Assembly: GCA_009926815.1 (NCBI GenBank)
Contig: RFOC01000092.1
Location: 1-7,800 of the forward strand
Length of the DNA: 7,800 bases
Source: Planctomycetota bacterium
GTDB taxonomy: Bacteria; Planctomycetota; Phycisphaerae; Phycisphaerales; SM1A02
Reading direction: 5' to 3'
Position 1 is the stretch's first letter; each line of letters starts with the position of its first letter. A model generated the notes under the pieces. The model made no database searches, had not been told where the DNA came from, and saw only the letters and a program-made list of their open reading frames with translations. Position numbers and translations under genes: made by a program. Shown piece by piece: positions 1 through 6,302 of this stretch.

Positions 1-408
1 TACGGCGCCGATCTGTTCGTGCATCCGGGCCACCAGCACCACGGACTGGGCCGCGCGCTCACCGAGGCCACGCGCGGGCTGGTGCAGGCGCGGCGGCTCT
101 GGCGCATGGTGGGCGGCAGCCGCATGCCTGGGTACGGCCGATTGGCCGACACCGTGGCCCCGGACGACTACATCAGCCGCGTGAAGCGCGCCGAGGTCAC
201 CGACCCTGTGCTCACCGCGCATCTGCACGACGGCTGGGACGCCATCACCGCCATCCGCGGCTACCTGCCGCACGACGAGGAAAGTGCGGGCTGGGCGGCG
301 GTGATCCAGTGGCTGAACCCCGAGTGCCCGCCGCCGGCGCAGTTCGATCTGAGCCGGGTGCCGCGGAAGGCGCGAGGTGGTTCCATCGGCCCGGGCGCGG
401 TGCACTAG
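1..408 (+). CDS. GNAT-family N-acetyltransferase, C-terminal part (5' end outside window)
   Basis: The frame is open from base 1 to a TAG at 406-408, giving 135 residues of a protein that begins before the window. The first visible residues, YGADLFVHPGHQHHGLGRAL, contain the Gln-His-His-Gly-Leu-Gly form of the GNAT acetyl-CoA pyrophosphate loop (motif A, Q/R-x-x-G-x-G/A) after a beta strand. The rest (GGSRMPGY, the DDYISRV segment, DPVLTAHL, YLPHDEES, IQWLNP) matches what I recall of the GNAT domain that in many bacteria is fused to a carbon-nitrogen hydrolase (nitrilase-type) domain. Here the protein stops about 35 residues after that GNAT core, so no hydrolase is attached at the C-terminus. 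GNAT enzymes transfer an acetyl group from acetyl-CoA to an amine; the substrate cannot be inferred. The gene ends 10 bases before pyrE. Family assignment is firm; the fusion-family relationship is from memory. Confidence 0.8.
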   Translation, partial: YGADLFVHPGHQHHGLGRALTEATRGLVQARRLWRMVGGSRMPGYGRLADTVAPDDYISRVKRAEVTDPVLTAHLHDGWDAITAIRGYLPHDEESAGWAAVIQWLNPECPPPAQFDLSRVPRKARGGSIGPGAVH

Positions 409-411
409 CAT
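406..411 (+). promoter_or_regulatory. Putative -10 box TAGCAT before pyrE (leaderless geometry)
   Basis: TAGCAT fits the TANNNT consensus of a sigma-70-type -10 element. It ends 7 bases before the ATG chosen for pyrE, so transcription would start at or very near that ATG. Its first three bases are the stop codon of the upstream acetyltransferase. I see no convincing -35 hexamer, and no Shine-Dalgarno motif precedes pyrE. The same arrangement occurs before the antiporter gene and the FIST gene. Confidence 0.45.
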
Positions 412-418
412 TGGATGC

Positions 419-1099
419 ATGCACGACTTCCAGCGGCAATTCATCGACTTCATGGTGTCCTGCGGCGTGCTCACGTTCGGTGACTTCACCACCAAAAGCG
501 GGCGCAAGACGCCCTACTTCGTCAACACGGGCAAGTATCGGTCGGGCATGCAGCTGGCGCGGCTGGGCCGCGCCTATGCGGACACCATCGAGCAAGCGTT
601 CCCGGAGGGCTTCGACTGCCTGTTCGGGCCCGCCTACAAGGGCATTCCGCTTGCGGTGGCGGTGGCCATGGCGTTCGCCGAGCGCGGCCGAGAGGTGGAC
701 TTCTGCTTCAACCGCAAGGAGGCGAAGGATCACGGCGAGGGCGGGGTGCTGGTCGGCCGGCCGCTGCGCGATGGCGACCGTGTGCTGATCGTGGAGGACG
801 TCACGACCGCCGGCACCTCGATCCGAGAGACGGTGCCGCTGCTGCGTGCCGCCGCGAATGTCCGCTTGGCCGGCCTGGTGGTCTCGGTGGATCGCCAGGA
901 GCGCGCGAGCGAGACTTCGCAGCGCACGGCGCTTGCCGAGGTGGGCGCGGAGTTCGGCATGCCGACGGCCGCGATCGTGACCATTGATGAGGTGGTGTCG
1001 CACATGGGCGAGCGGCTCACGGCGGCGGATCGCGAGCGCATTGCGGCGTACCGGGCGCGCTATGGCGTGCCGACCGCGGCGGTGACCGGCCACCCCTAG
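419..1099 (+). CDS. pyrE: Orotate phosphoribosyltransferase
   Basis: This 226-residue cytosolic enzyme converts orotate and PRPP to orotidine 5'-monophosphate and pyrophosphate in de novo UMP synthesis. The PRPP-binding signature is intact at about residues 122-136 (VLIVEDVTTAGTSIR, with the paired E126-D127). The substrate segment SGRKTPYF is at 27-34, the conserved FGPAYKGIPLA is at 69-79, and the flexible catalytic loop FNRKEAKDHGEGG is at 97-109 with K100, K103, D104 and H105. E. coli PyrE has 213 residues, so length is normal. The frame stays open 14 codons upstream, but that extension overlaps the acetyltransferase and has no family resemblance. The ATG at 419 starts directly in the FQRQFIDFMV helix and lies at the expected start point of a leaderless transcript. 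Another ATG at 415 is out of frame. No other pyrimidine gene is nearby in the window. The gene ends 9 bases before the antiporter start. Confidence 0.95.
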   Translation: MHDFQRQFIDFMVSCGVLTFGDFTTKSGRKTPYFVNTGKYRSGMQLARLGRAYADTIEQAFPEGFDCLFGPAYKGIPLAVAVAMAFAERGREVDFCFNRKEAKDHGEGGVLVGRPLRDGDRVLIVEDVTTAGTSIRETVPLLRAAANVRLAGLVVSVDRQERASETSQRTALAEVGAEFGMPTAAIVTIDEVVSHMGERLTAADRERIAAYRARYGVPTAAVTGHP

Positions 1100-1102
1100 A
1101 CT
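1097..1102 (+). promoter_or_regulatory. Putative -10 box TAGACT before the antiporter gene
   Basis: TAGACT matches TANNNT and is followed by six bases and then the GTG at 1109. Its TAG is the stop codon of pyrE. The spacing would place the transcription start at or next to the start codon, giving a leaderless message. No clear -35 element and no Shine-Dalgarno sequence is visible inside the pyrE 3' end. Confidence 0.45.
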
Positions 1103-1108
1103 CGCCGC

Positions 1109-2305
1109 GTGCTCGAATCACCCGTCTCGCTGCAGGCGCTGTTCGTGGTGCTGGCCGCATCGACCCTCATGGCGATCGTGCCGGCGGTGTTCCGCCGCTT
1201 CGCCCTGCCCACTTCCGTGGCCGAGATCGTGGCCGGCATCCTGATCGGCCCCGCGGTGCTGGGCTGGGCGCAGCCGGATGATCCCGTGGTTCGCGTGCTT
1301 GGCACCTTCGGCCTGGCCTACCTGCTGTTCGTGGCCGGACTTGAACTGGATCTCCGCGTGCTGGTGCACCCGCGACTGGCGCGACTGCTGGGGGCCTACG
1401 CCCTCACGCTGGCGATGGCCCTTGGTGGCTGCCTGCTCCTGCAGCGTGCAGGCTTGATCGAGAGCCCGCTGCTGGTCGCCATCACCCTGTCGGCGAGCGC
1501 ACTGGGCGTGCTCACGCCCATCCTGAAGGACCGCGGCCTGCTGCGGACCGGCTTCGGGCAGGTCGTGCTGTCAGCCTGCGTGATCGCGGAAGTGCTGCCC
1601 ATCACCCTGCTCTCCACCTTCTATGCCTCGGACCATGAGACACCCCTGCTGCAGATCTCTCGCGTGCTGGGCATCGGGGTGCTGGCGGGCATGCTGGCCG
1701 CCGCGCTGATCTGGGCCACGTGCACGCGCTGGGCCGTTGAACGGCTGGCGCTGCAGGAGCGACCCACGCTGCAGCTGCGGGTGCGGCAGACCATGCTCAT
1801 CCTGATCGGCCTGGTGGTTGCGGCGCATGGCGCCGGCGTGGAGATCATTCTGGGCGCCCTTGCCGCCGGGGTGGTGGTGGCCACCACCTGCAAGCGCGAT
1901 CCCACCACCGAGACCTACTACGGCAAGATCGAGGCGATGGGCTTTGGCATGTTCATTCCGGTGTTCTTCGTCTCGATCGGGCTGTGCTTCGATGTGGGCA
2001 GCCTGACCTCCTCCACCACGGCCATGATGAAGGTGCCCCTCTACCTCGGCCTGCTCCTGCTGGTGCGTGGCCTGCCGGCGGCACTGGTGTATCGGGGCAT
2101 GCTGCCCGGCCGCGCGTGCGTGGCCGCGGGGTTCTATCAGGCCACCAATCTCGCGTTCATCGCCGCAGCCGTGGCGACCGGCCTTCGCCTGGGGAAACTG
2201 CAATCCGCCGACGCGACGGCGCTGATCACCGCGGGCATGCTCTCGGTGATCCTGTATCCGCAGGTGGGCACGGCCTTGCTGCAGCGCATCGACCCGGCGA
2301 AGTAG
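1109..2305 (+). CDS. Cation:proton antiporter, CPA2 (Kef/NapA-like) membrane domain
   Basis: The 398-residue protein is hydrophobic throughout, with roughly 12 membrane segments, and fits the Na+/H+ exchanger family (PF00999). Family marks include AGILIGPAVLGW at 42-53, the strongly conserved LLFVAGLELDL at 72-82, LSASALGVLTP at 127-137 and FFVSIGLCFD at 286-295. The length covers only the transport domain: there is no RCK/TrkA-N nucleotide-binding tail as in KefB/KefC. It probably exchanges Na+ or K+ for protons across the inner membrane; the ion cannot be read from sequence. One oddity is the fifth-helix ion-binding pair, usually an Asp pair or x-Asp. Here it appears to be A160-E161 in VIAEVLPITLL, so glutamate replaces the key aspartate. 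The start is GTG, chosen because it lies 6 bases after a TAGACT box and gives a compact N-terminus. The gene converges on the c-di-GMP gene downstream. Confidence 0.9.
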   Translation: MLESPVSLQALFVVLAASTLMAIVPAVFRRFALPTSVAEIVAGILIGPAVLGWAQPDDPVVRVLGTFGLAYLLFVAGLELDLRVLVHPRLARLLGAYALTLAMALGGCLLLQRAGLIESPLLVAITLSASALGVLTPILKDRGLLRTGFGQVVLSACVIAEVLPITLLSTFYASDHETPLLQISRVLGIGVLAGMLAAALIWATCTRWAVERLALQERPTLQLRVRQTMLILIGLVVAAHGAGVEIILGALAAGVVVATTCKRDPTTETYYGKIEAMGFGMFIPVFFVSIGLCFDVGSLTSSTTAMMKVPLYLGLLLLVRGLPAALVYRGMLPGRACVAAGFYQATNLAFIAAAVATGLRLGKLQSADATALITAGMLSVILYPQVGTALLQRIDPAK

Positions 2306-2307
2306 GC

Positions 2308-2326
2308 CGCCGCTGGACACGCGGCG
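2308..2326. terminator. GC-only hairpin between convergent genes
   Basis: CGCCGC at 2308-2313 pairs perfectly with GCGGCG at 2321-2326 around the 7-base loop TGGACAC. It lies in the 24-base gap between the antiporter stop (2305) and the stop of the minus-strand c-di-GMP gene (2330). The position suits a bidirectional terminator, but no T-run follows on either strand, and short GC palindromes are common in DNA this GC-rich. Confidence 0.35.
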
Positions 2327-2329
2327 CCG

Positions 2330-4588
2330 TCAGCGAACCTGCGCACCGTGCCGAAGGATGGCCTCGAGTTGCTCGGGCGGTATGGGCCGCGAGAAGAGGA
2401 AGCCCTGCATGGCGTCGCAGTGCGCCTTCCGGAGCAGGTCCGCCTGAGCCTCCGTCTCCACGCCCTCGGCGACCACCTTGAGACCCAGCTTGTGAGCCAT
2501 GACGATGATGGCCTCGCACAGGGTGGCATTGCTCTCGCTGGTCCCCAGCGACGCCACGAAGGCCTGATCGATCTTGAGGAAGTCCACGTCGAATCGGTGC
2601 AGGTAGGCCAGCGACGAGTACCCCGTGCCGAAGTCGTCCACGGCGATGCCGAGACCCGCACCACGAAGGGCGCCCAGAGCGCTGGTGACGTCGGTGTCGG
2701 CATGCAGCAGCAGACCCTCCGTGATCTCCAGGATCAGGGCGTCACGCTCAAGGGCAAGATCCTGCATCCGGCCCACCCACGACTCGCGCGAAGCGGCAGC
2801 CTCGGAGCGGAACTGCACAGGCGAGACGTTCACGGTCACCTGGAATCCAGGCACGATGGATCGCCAGCGAGCCGCCCATCGGGCCGCCTGATGGAACACC
2901 CAGTCGCCGATCGGGACGATGAGGCCAGTCTCCTCGGCGATGGGGATGAACTCCTCCGGGGCCACCAGCCCCCGCACCGGATGGTCCCAGCGGACCAGGG
3001 CCTCGGCCTTGTGGATCTGTCCCGTGGCCACGTCCACGATTGGCTGGAAGTTGAGGTGGAACGAGGCGTCGGCGACCGCCTTCCGGAGATCCCCGACCAT
3101 GCGGAGCCGCTCCTGCGCGGCGGTCTGCAGTCCCTGCGTGAAGCGACTGAAGCGGTTGCGGCCCTGCCGCTTGGCGACGTACATGGCCTGATCCGCGCTC
3201 TTGAGAAGGTCCTCGACCTCGCGGGCGTCCTGGGGGTAGAGGGTGATGCCCACGCTGGCCGAGATGTAGCCGACGGCTTCGCCCAGCTGGAATGGCTCGG
3301 CGAGCCGCGCAATGATCTTGGACGCCACTTTCTCGGCCTGTCTGGGATCCGTGAGCCGAGTGAGCAGCACGATGAACTCGTCGCCGCCCAGGCGGGCGAT
3401 CGCGTCGGTCTCGCGCGTGCAGGCACTGATGCGGCGTGCCGCCTCCTTCAGCAGGTTGTCACCCACCAGGTGACCGAGCGTGTCGTTGATCTCCTTGAAG
3501 TGGTCCAGATCGATCAGCAGCACCCCCAGGGAGCATCGTGATCGGTCCGACTGGCGTATCTCGTTCTCCAGTCGCTCGCGCAGCATGCGGCGATTCAGCA
3601 GCCCCGTGAGCATGTCCCGATTGGCCTGCTTCCAGATGAGCTCATCCGCCTGCTTCTTCTCGGTGATGTCCGAGAAGAGCATCACGTACCCCTGCACGGA
3701 TCCCTCGGCGCCCGCGAGCCGGTTGACCACCACCGACTTGGTGTGGGGCTCGCCGCTTCGACGACGGTCCGACACCTCGCCATGCCAGTGCCCCGTGCGA
3801 TCGACCGATTCCCGCATCGCCTCGTAGAAGGCGCGATCCTGCTGGCCGGAATTGAAGAACTCCGGCGTGCGCCCCAGGATCTCGGCCGCCTCGTAGCCCG
3901 TGATGCGCTCGCCCGCCGGATTGATGTCGACGATCCGCCAATCCGCATCCGTCACCAGCATGCCCTCGCCGGTGCTCTGGTACACCAGGGCCGCGAGCCG
4001 CGTCTGCTCCTCCAGACGGCGGCGATCGGTCACGTCTCGACCAATCCCGATCAAGCCGAGGGGCGATCCATCGACGGCGAAGTAGGGTGCTCGCAGCATC
4101 TCGAGACATCGCTCCTCGCCATGGGGCACCTCAATCCACTGCTCACGGAGGTCGGGCTTGCCGGATTCGATCACCTGCCGCTCGATCCGGGTGATCTCCT
4201 CGGCCATGGCGTGGGGCAGGACGTCGTGGACGGTCCGCCCGATGACCTGCTCCTCACGAAGACCCAGCATGCGCTCGAAGGCCGGATTGCAGCCGCGGTA
4301 CACGCCCTGCCCCGACTTGACGAAGAACAGGTCCGGCACGGCGTTGGTGAAGCTTCGGAAGATGGCACGCTCCGCCTCGGTCCGCTCACGGAGCCTGGCG
4401 TAGAGCTCCTCCAGCTCGGCCGAGTTCACGGCGAGCGCGTTTTCCAGAAGCCCCCGATCGCGCTCCACCTCGCGGTAGTAGTCGCTGACCAGCGACAGGA
4501 GCGCGTCCAAACGCGCATCCGGCACGAAGTCCGGCCCAAGCGTGCGCCGAATCTGACGGATCAGCAGGCGGTGGTGCGTTTCGGACAG
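2330..4588 (-). CDS. PAS-PAS-GGDEF-EAL protein, predicted c-di-GMP synthase/phosphodiesterase
   Basis: Predicted 752-residue soluble signalling protein with no membrane segments. Residues 1-70 are helical and partly coiled-coil (YREVERDRGLLENAL, ELEELYARLRER). Two PAS/PAC domains follow at about 75-190 and 195-310. The GGDEF domain (about 320-480) keeps DMLTGLLNRR, an intact GGDEF active site at 401-405, and an inhibitory RxxD site (R392-D395) exactly five residues before it. The EAL domain (about 498-745) keeps E529 of EALVRW, N587, E621, E624, DDFGTGYSSL from 651, K672, E708 and Q729. Both synthesis and hydrolysis of c-di-GMP are therefore possible. Start choice: the nearest GTG (4525, 731 residues) would cut off an in-frame HRLLIRQIRRTLG segment that I recall from similar signalling proteins. 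The CTG at 4588 has AGGAG seven bases upstream, and the frame is closed by a TGA shortly beyond. The gene starts 4 bases after the FIST stop, implying coupled translation. Confidence 0.92.
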   Translation of the reverse strand: MSETHHRLLIRQIRRTLGPDFVPDARLDALLSLVSDYYREVERDRGLLENALAVNSAELEELYARLRERTEAERAIFRSFTNAVPDLFFVKSGQGVYRGCNPAFERMLGLREEQVIGRTVHDVLPHAMAEEITRIERQVIESGKPDLREQWIEVPHGEERCLEMLRAPYFAVDGSPLGLIGIGRDVTDRRRLEEQTRLAALVYQSTGEGMLVTDADWRIVDINPAGERITGYEAAEILGRTPEFFNSGQQDRAFYEAMRESVDRTGHWHGEVSDRRRSGEPHTKSVVVNRLAGAEGSVQGYVMLFSDITEKKQADELIWKQANRDMLTGLLNRRMLRERLENEIRQSDRSRCSLGVLLIDLDHFKEINDTLGHLVGDNLLKEAARRISACTRETDAIARLGGDEFIVLLTRLTDPRQAEKVASKIIARLAEPFQLGEAVGYISASVGITLYPQDAREVEDLLKSADQAMYVAKRQGRNRFSRFTQGLQTAAQERLRMVGDLRKAVADASFHLNFQPIVDVATGQIHKAEALVRWDHPVRGLVAPEEFIPIAEETGLIVPIGDWVFHQAARWAARWRSIVPGFQVTVNVSPVQFRSEAAASRESWVGRMQDLALERDALILEITEGLLLHADTDVTSALGALRGAGLGIAVDDFGTGYSSLAYLHRFDVDFLKIDQAFVASLGTSESNATLCEAIIVMAHKLGLKVVAEGVETEAQADLLRKAHCDAMQGFLFSRPIPPEQLEAILRHGAQVR

Positions 4589-4592
4589 GCGC

Positions 4593-5702
4593 TCACTCCT
4601 GCAGCGTGGTCATGCACATGGTCTGGTTGTGCAGGTCGCAGACATGGGCGGTGCCCAGCGGCCCCAGTTCGCCATAGGAATAGAAGCCGTAGAACCGGAC
4701 ACGGTCACCCAGCCCTCGCTGGGCTGCCTCCAGTTCCTCCTCGGCCATCTGGCCCAGCACGATGCGCCGCCCCAGGCAGTTGAAGATCAGGCAGATCGCC
4801 TCGCCCGCACCCTCGGCCTTCACCTGCGCCGACGCCTGCTCGGCACTGGCGATGAGCTGATCCAGGTTGGTCCGCATGAGTCGGCAGGTGCTGCCCTGAG
4901 GCACCTCCCCGGCGAAGGTCAGGCTCTGCGCGGCCTCGTCCACCGCCAGCAACGTGCGGGTGAGCGTGTGGCCCGTGTCGCGCGTGGTGATGCTGAGCGG
5001 GAAGCGCATGCCGCTGGCCGGCAGGCTGCTGGAAAGATCCCCCAGGTACCGCTTGTAGAGGCCCAGAGCCGGCTGGCCATCGATCTCGTGCACCACCTTG
5101 CCCTCGGAGCGGGTCACCACGCGTTCGGCACCGAACTCGCTCCACCCGGTGCAGAACGTGTTCCGCACTCGAATGTCACCGTAGAGGCCAAGAAGCGCCA
5201 CGGCATTCTGTCGGGCCGGACCATCGGCCATGACCCAGGTGGACCCGAAGCGGTCGGCATCACCGGCCAGGCCTCCGGTGACGGTGGCACCGCAGGCGTT
5301 CAGGCCCTCGGCAAGCTGCGTGGCGTTCACCGAGAGACCGTCGCAGAGCGCGATGACGTGTCGGAGGTCCGGGGCCTTCAACTGACCCGCCAGCTCACGG
5401 GCACGCTTGGCGACATCCTCGTTGGCCAGGATCTGCGCCGACACCAGCTTCACGGAGGCGCGCTCGAACTTCACCGCCATGGCCAGCACATCGCCGTCGG
5501 TGATCTCGCCTCCCAGCAGGTTGCCCGAGGACGAGCAGCCCACGATCCGGCTCTCCGGGAATCGCTGCCGCAATTCCTGGAAGCAGGCCTCCGTTCGGAA
5601 GTGAACATGCTCGCCGAACACGATCAGCAGCTGGGGATCCCTCAGGCCATCGCCACCGGTCCACCCGGAACCTGGCGTCCAACGAAGGGTCGCGGTTCGC
5701 AT
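4593..5702 (-). CDS. FIST-domain sensory protein (FIST_N + FIST_C)
   Basis: 369 residues with no signal peptide or membrane segment, so cytosolic. The N-terminal FIST domain spans about 20-210: DPQLLIVFG (22-30), RIVGCSSSG (52-60), and TGGLAGD (142-148). The C-terminal FIST_C domain spans about 210-355: GLYKRYLGD, the FYGFYSYGE segment near 337-345, and the closing HNQTM at 358-362, all typical. FIST proteins are predicted intracellular ligand sensors, possibly for amino acids or other small molecules, and are usually fused or adjacent to histidine kinases, chemoreceptors or GGDEF/EAL proteins. Here the partner is the next gene. The ATG at 5702 opens near the first beta strand and gives normal family length. 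TAGGCT ends 6 bases upstream, as in a leaderless promoter, and GGGGAGG lies about 12 bases upstream, far for a ribosome binding site. The ligand is unknown. Confidence 0.92.
   Translation of the reverse strand: MRTATLRWTPGSGWTGGDGLRDPQLLIVFGEHVHFRTEACFQELRQRFPESRIVGCSSSGNLLGGEITDGDVLAMAVKFERASVKLVSAQILANEDVAKRARELAGQLKAPDLRHVIALCDGLSVNATQLAEGLNACGATVTGGLAGDADRFGSTWVMADGPARQNAVALLGLYGDIRVRNTFCTGWSEFGAERVVTRSEGKVVHEIDGQPALGLYKRYLGDLSSSLPASGMRFPLSITTRDTGHTLTRTLLAVDEAAQSLTFAGEVPQGSTCRLMRTNLDQLIASAEQASAQVKAEGAGEAICLIFNCLGRRIVLGQMAEEELEAAQRGLGDRVRFYGFYSYGELGPLGTAHVCDLHNQTMCMTTLQE
4596..4600 (-). promoter_or_regulatory. Ribosome binding site AGGAG deciding a CTG start
   Basis: On the minus strand AGGAG overlaps the last codons and stop of the FIST gene (GCAGGAGTGAG). 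It lies 7 bases before the CTG at 4588-4586. It is the only strong Shine-Dalgarno match that serves an in-frame start for the downstream c-di-GMP gene. The GTG visible inside GAGTGAGC is in another frame and runs into a stop within about a dozen codons. Confidence 0.65.
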
Positions 5703-5708
5703 GAGGGC

Positions 5709-5714
5709 AGCCTA
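5709..5714 (-). promoter_or_regulatory. Putative -10 box TAGGCT before the FIST gene
   Basis: Read on the minus strand, TAGGCT is followed by six bases (GCCCTC) and the ATG at 5702. This is the same geometry as the TAGACT box at 1097. A weak -35 candidate, TGGAGT (minus strand, 5737-5732), lies 17 bases upstream and matches TTGACA at three of six positions. That hexamer falls in the loop of the inverted repeat at 5724-5747. Confidence 0.45.
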
Positions 5715-5723
5715 CCTCCCCTG

Positions 5724-5747
5724 GTGCGGAGACTCCAGCCTCCGCAC
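5724..5747 (-). terminator. Perfect 8-bp inverted repeat: terminator or operator between operons
   Basis: GTGCGGAG at 5724-5731 pairs exactly with CTCCGCAC at 5740-5747 around an 8-base loop. It begins 24 bases after the lipoprotein stop and ends 10 bases before the TAGGCT box of the FIST gene. As RNA from the lipoprotein operon it could fold as a terminator hairpin, but no U-run follows (CCAGGGGAGG instead). As DNA it overlaps the expected -35 region of the FIST promoter, so it could be an operator. Sequence alone cannot separate the two. Confidence 0.45.
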
Positions 5748-5770
5748 GGCGGACCGAGCGGAAATCAAGA

Positions 5771-6292
5771 TCATTTCACCACGATCCGATCCGCCCGGAT
5801 CACCAGGAGCCCCGCCTCGTTGGACTCGGTCACCGTTCCAGTCACCGCGATGGTGGCGAGGGGCTCAAGACCCTCGAGGCCGCGCACCGCGATCGGCAGT
5901 GGACGCCCATCGGATCCGGCGATCTCGATGGTGGCGATGTTCCGCTTCAGGCTCTCGCGCGGCTCGCAGCAGTAGTCCCACGGTGTGGGGCAGTGCTCCT
6001 CGTCACCCATGGCCTTGCAGCTGACGATGGCGGGGTCCACCAGGGTGAAGACGGCACGACCCTGCACGAAGGGATCCCTGCTGCCGCCGATGCAGCCGAC
6101 CAGCGTGATGGGCTGGCCCACCTTCGCGCTGGTCTTGGCCGTGCCCACGCCGGGTCCCTCCGCCACGCCTCGCACCACGAGGCCCGCGGGCAGCGCGGCG
6201 CTCCTGGGCACCGGGCCCTTCTCCTCGCCACAGGCGGCGAGCGCGAGGATCACGGCGGACGTGGACAGCATGAGGCGGATGGTCGAGGGCAT
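5771..6292 (-). CDS. Small cysteine-containing lipoprotein linked to ABC permeases
   Basis: 173 residues with a classic lipoprotein signal: MPSTIRLMLST, a hydrophobic run, then the lipobox LAAC with C21 as the lipidated residue. The mature part is mostly beta. It contains VGQPITLVGCIGGSRDPF (58-75), GRAVFTLVDP (78-87), a cysteine cluster with C92, C101 and the pair C108-C109 in CPTPWDYCCEP, and a C-terminal LATIAVTGTV/LVIRADRIVV segment that resembles an OB-fold half. With C67 that makes five cysteines beyond the anchor, suggesting metal or cofactor binding or disulfides. I recall similar CPTPWDYCC lipoproteins in planctomycetes but know no function. An in-frame ATG at 6316 gives 8 more residues, but GGAG lies 6 bases before the ATG at 6292 and yields a better signal peptide. 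The stop of the upstream permease is 54 bases away, so co-transcription is likely. Confidence 0.8.
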   Translation of the reverse strand: MPSTIRLMLSTSAVILALAACGEEKGPVPRSAALPAGLVVRGVAEGPGVGTAKTSAKVGQPITLVGCIGGSRDPFVQGRAVFTLVDPAIVSCKAMGDEEHCPTPWDYCCEPRESLKRNIATIEIAGSDGRPLPIAVRGLEGLEPLATIAVTGTVTESNEAGLLVIRADRIVVK

Positions 6293-6298
6293 GAAGGT

Positions 6299-6302
6299 CT
6301 CC
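6299..6302 (-). promoter_or_regulatory. Ribosome binding site GGAG for the lipoprotein gene
   Basis: On the minus strand GGAG is followed by six bases (ACCTTC) and the ATG at 6292. This favours that start over the in-frame ATG at 6316, which has no purine-rich motif before it. No TANNNT box precedes the gene in the 54-base gap; the gap otherwise holds only a short run of GAAT repeats (6324-6334), so expression is probably from the permease transcript. Confidence 0.55.

Noticed and set aside
377..418. Fourteen-residue N-terminal extension of pyrE
   Set aside because: The extension (MVPSARARCTSIGC) overlaps the end of the acetyltransferase gene and matches nothing at the normal OPRTase N-terminus. 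The ATG at 419 fits the family and the TAGCAT spacing.
245..1093. Minus-strand frame of 282 codons opposite pyrE
   Set aside because: Histidine- and arginine-rich antisense frame over an unambiguous pyrE. No family resemblance.
2348..4783. Plus-strand open frames of 397 and 346 codons opposite the c-di-GMP gene
   Set aside because: Both are shadows of a protein with intact PAS, GGDEF and EAL motifs. They show no recognisable domain or plausible ribosome site.
4629..5975. Long plus-strand open frame of 448 codons opposite the FIST gene
   Set aside because: It is antisense to a clearly recognisable FIST protein and runs on across the intergenic region into the lipoprotein gene. Its translation is low-complexity (rich in H, G, R, A) with no family resemblance, as expected opposite GC-rich coding DNA.
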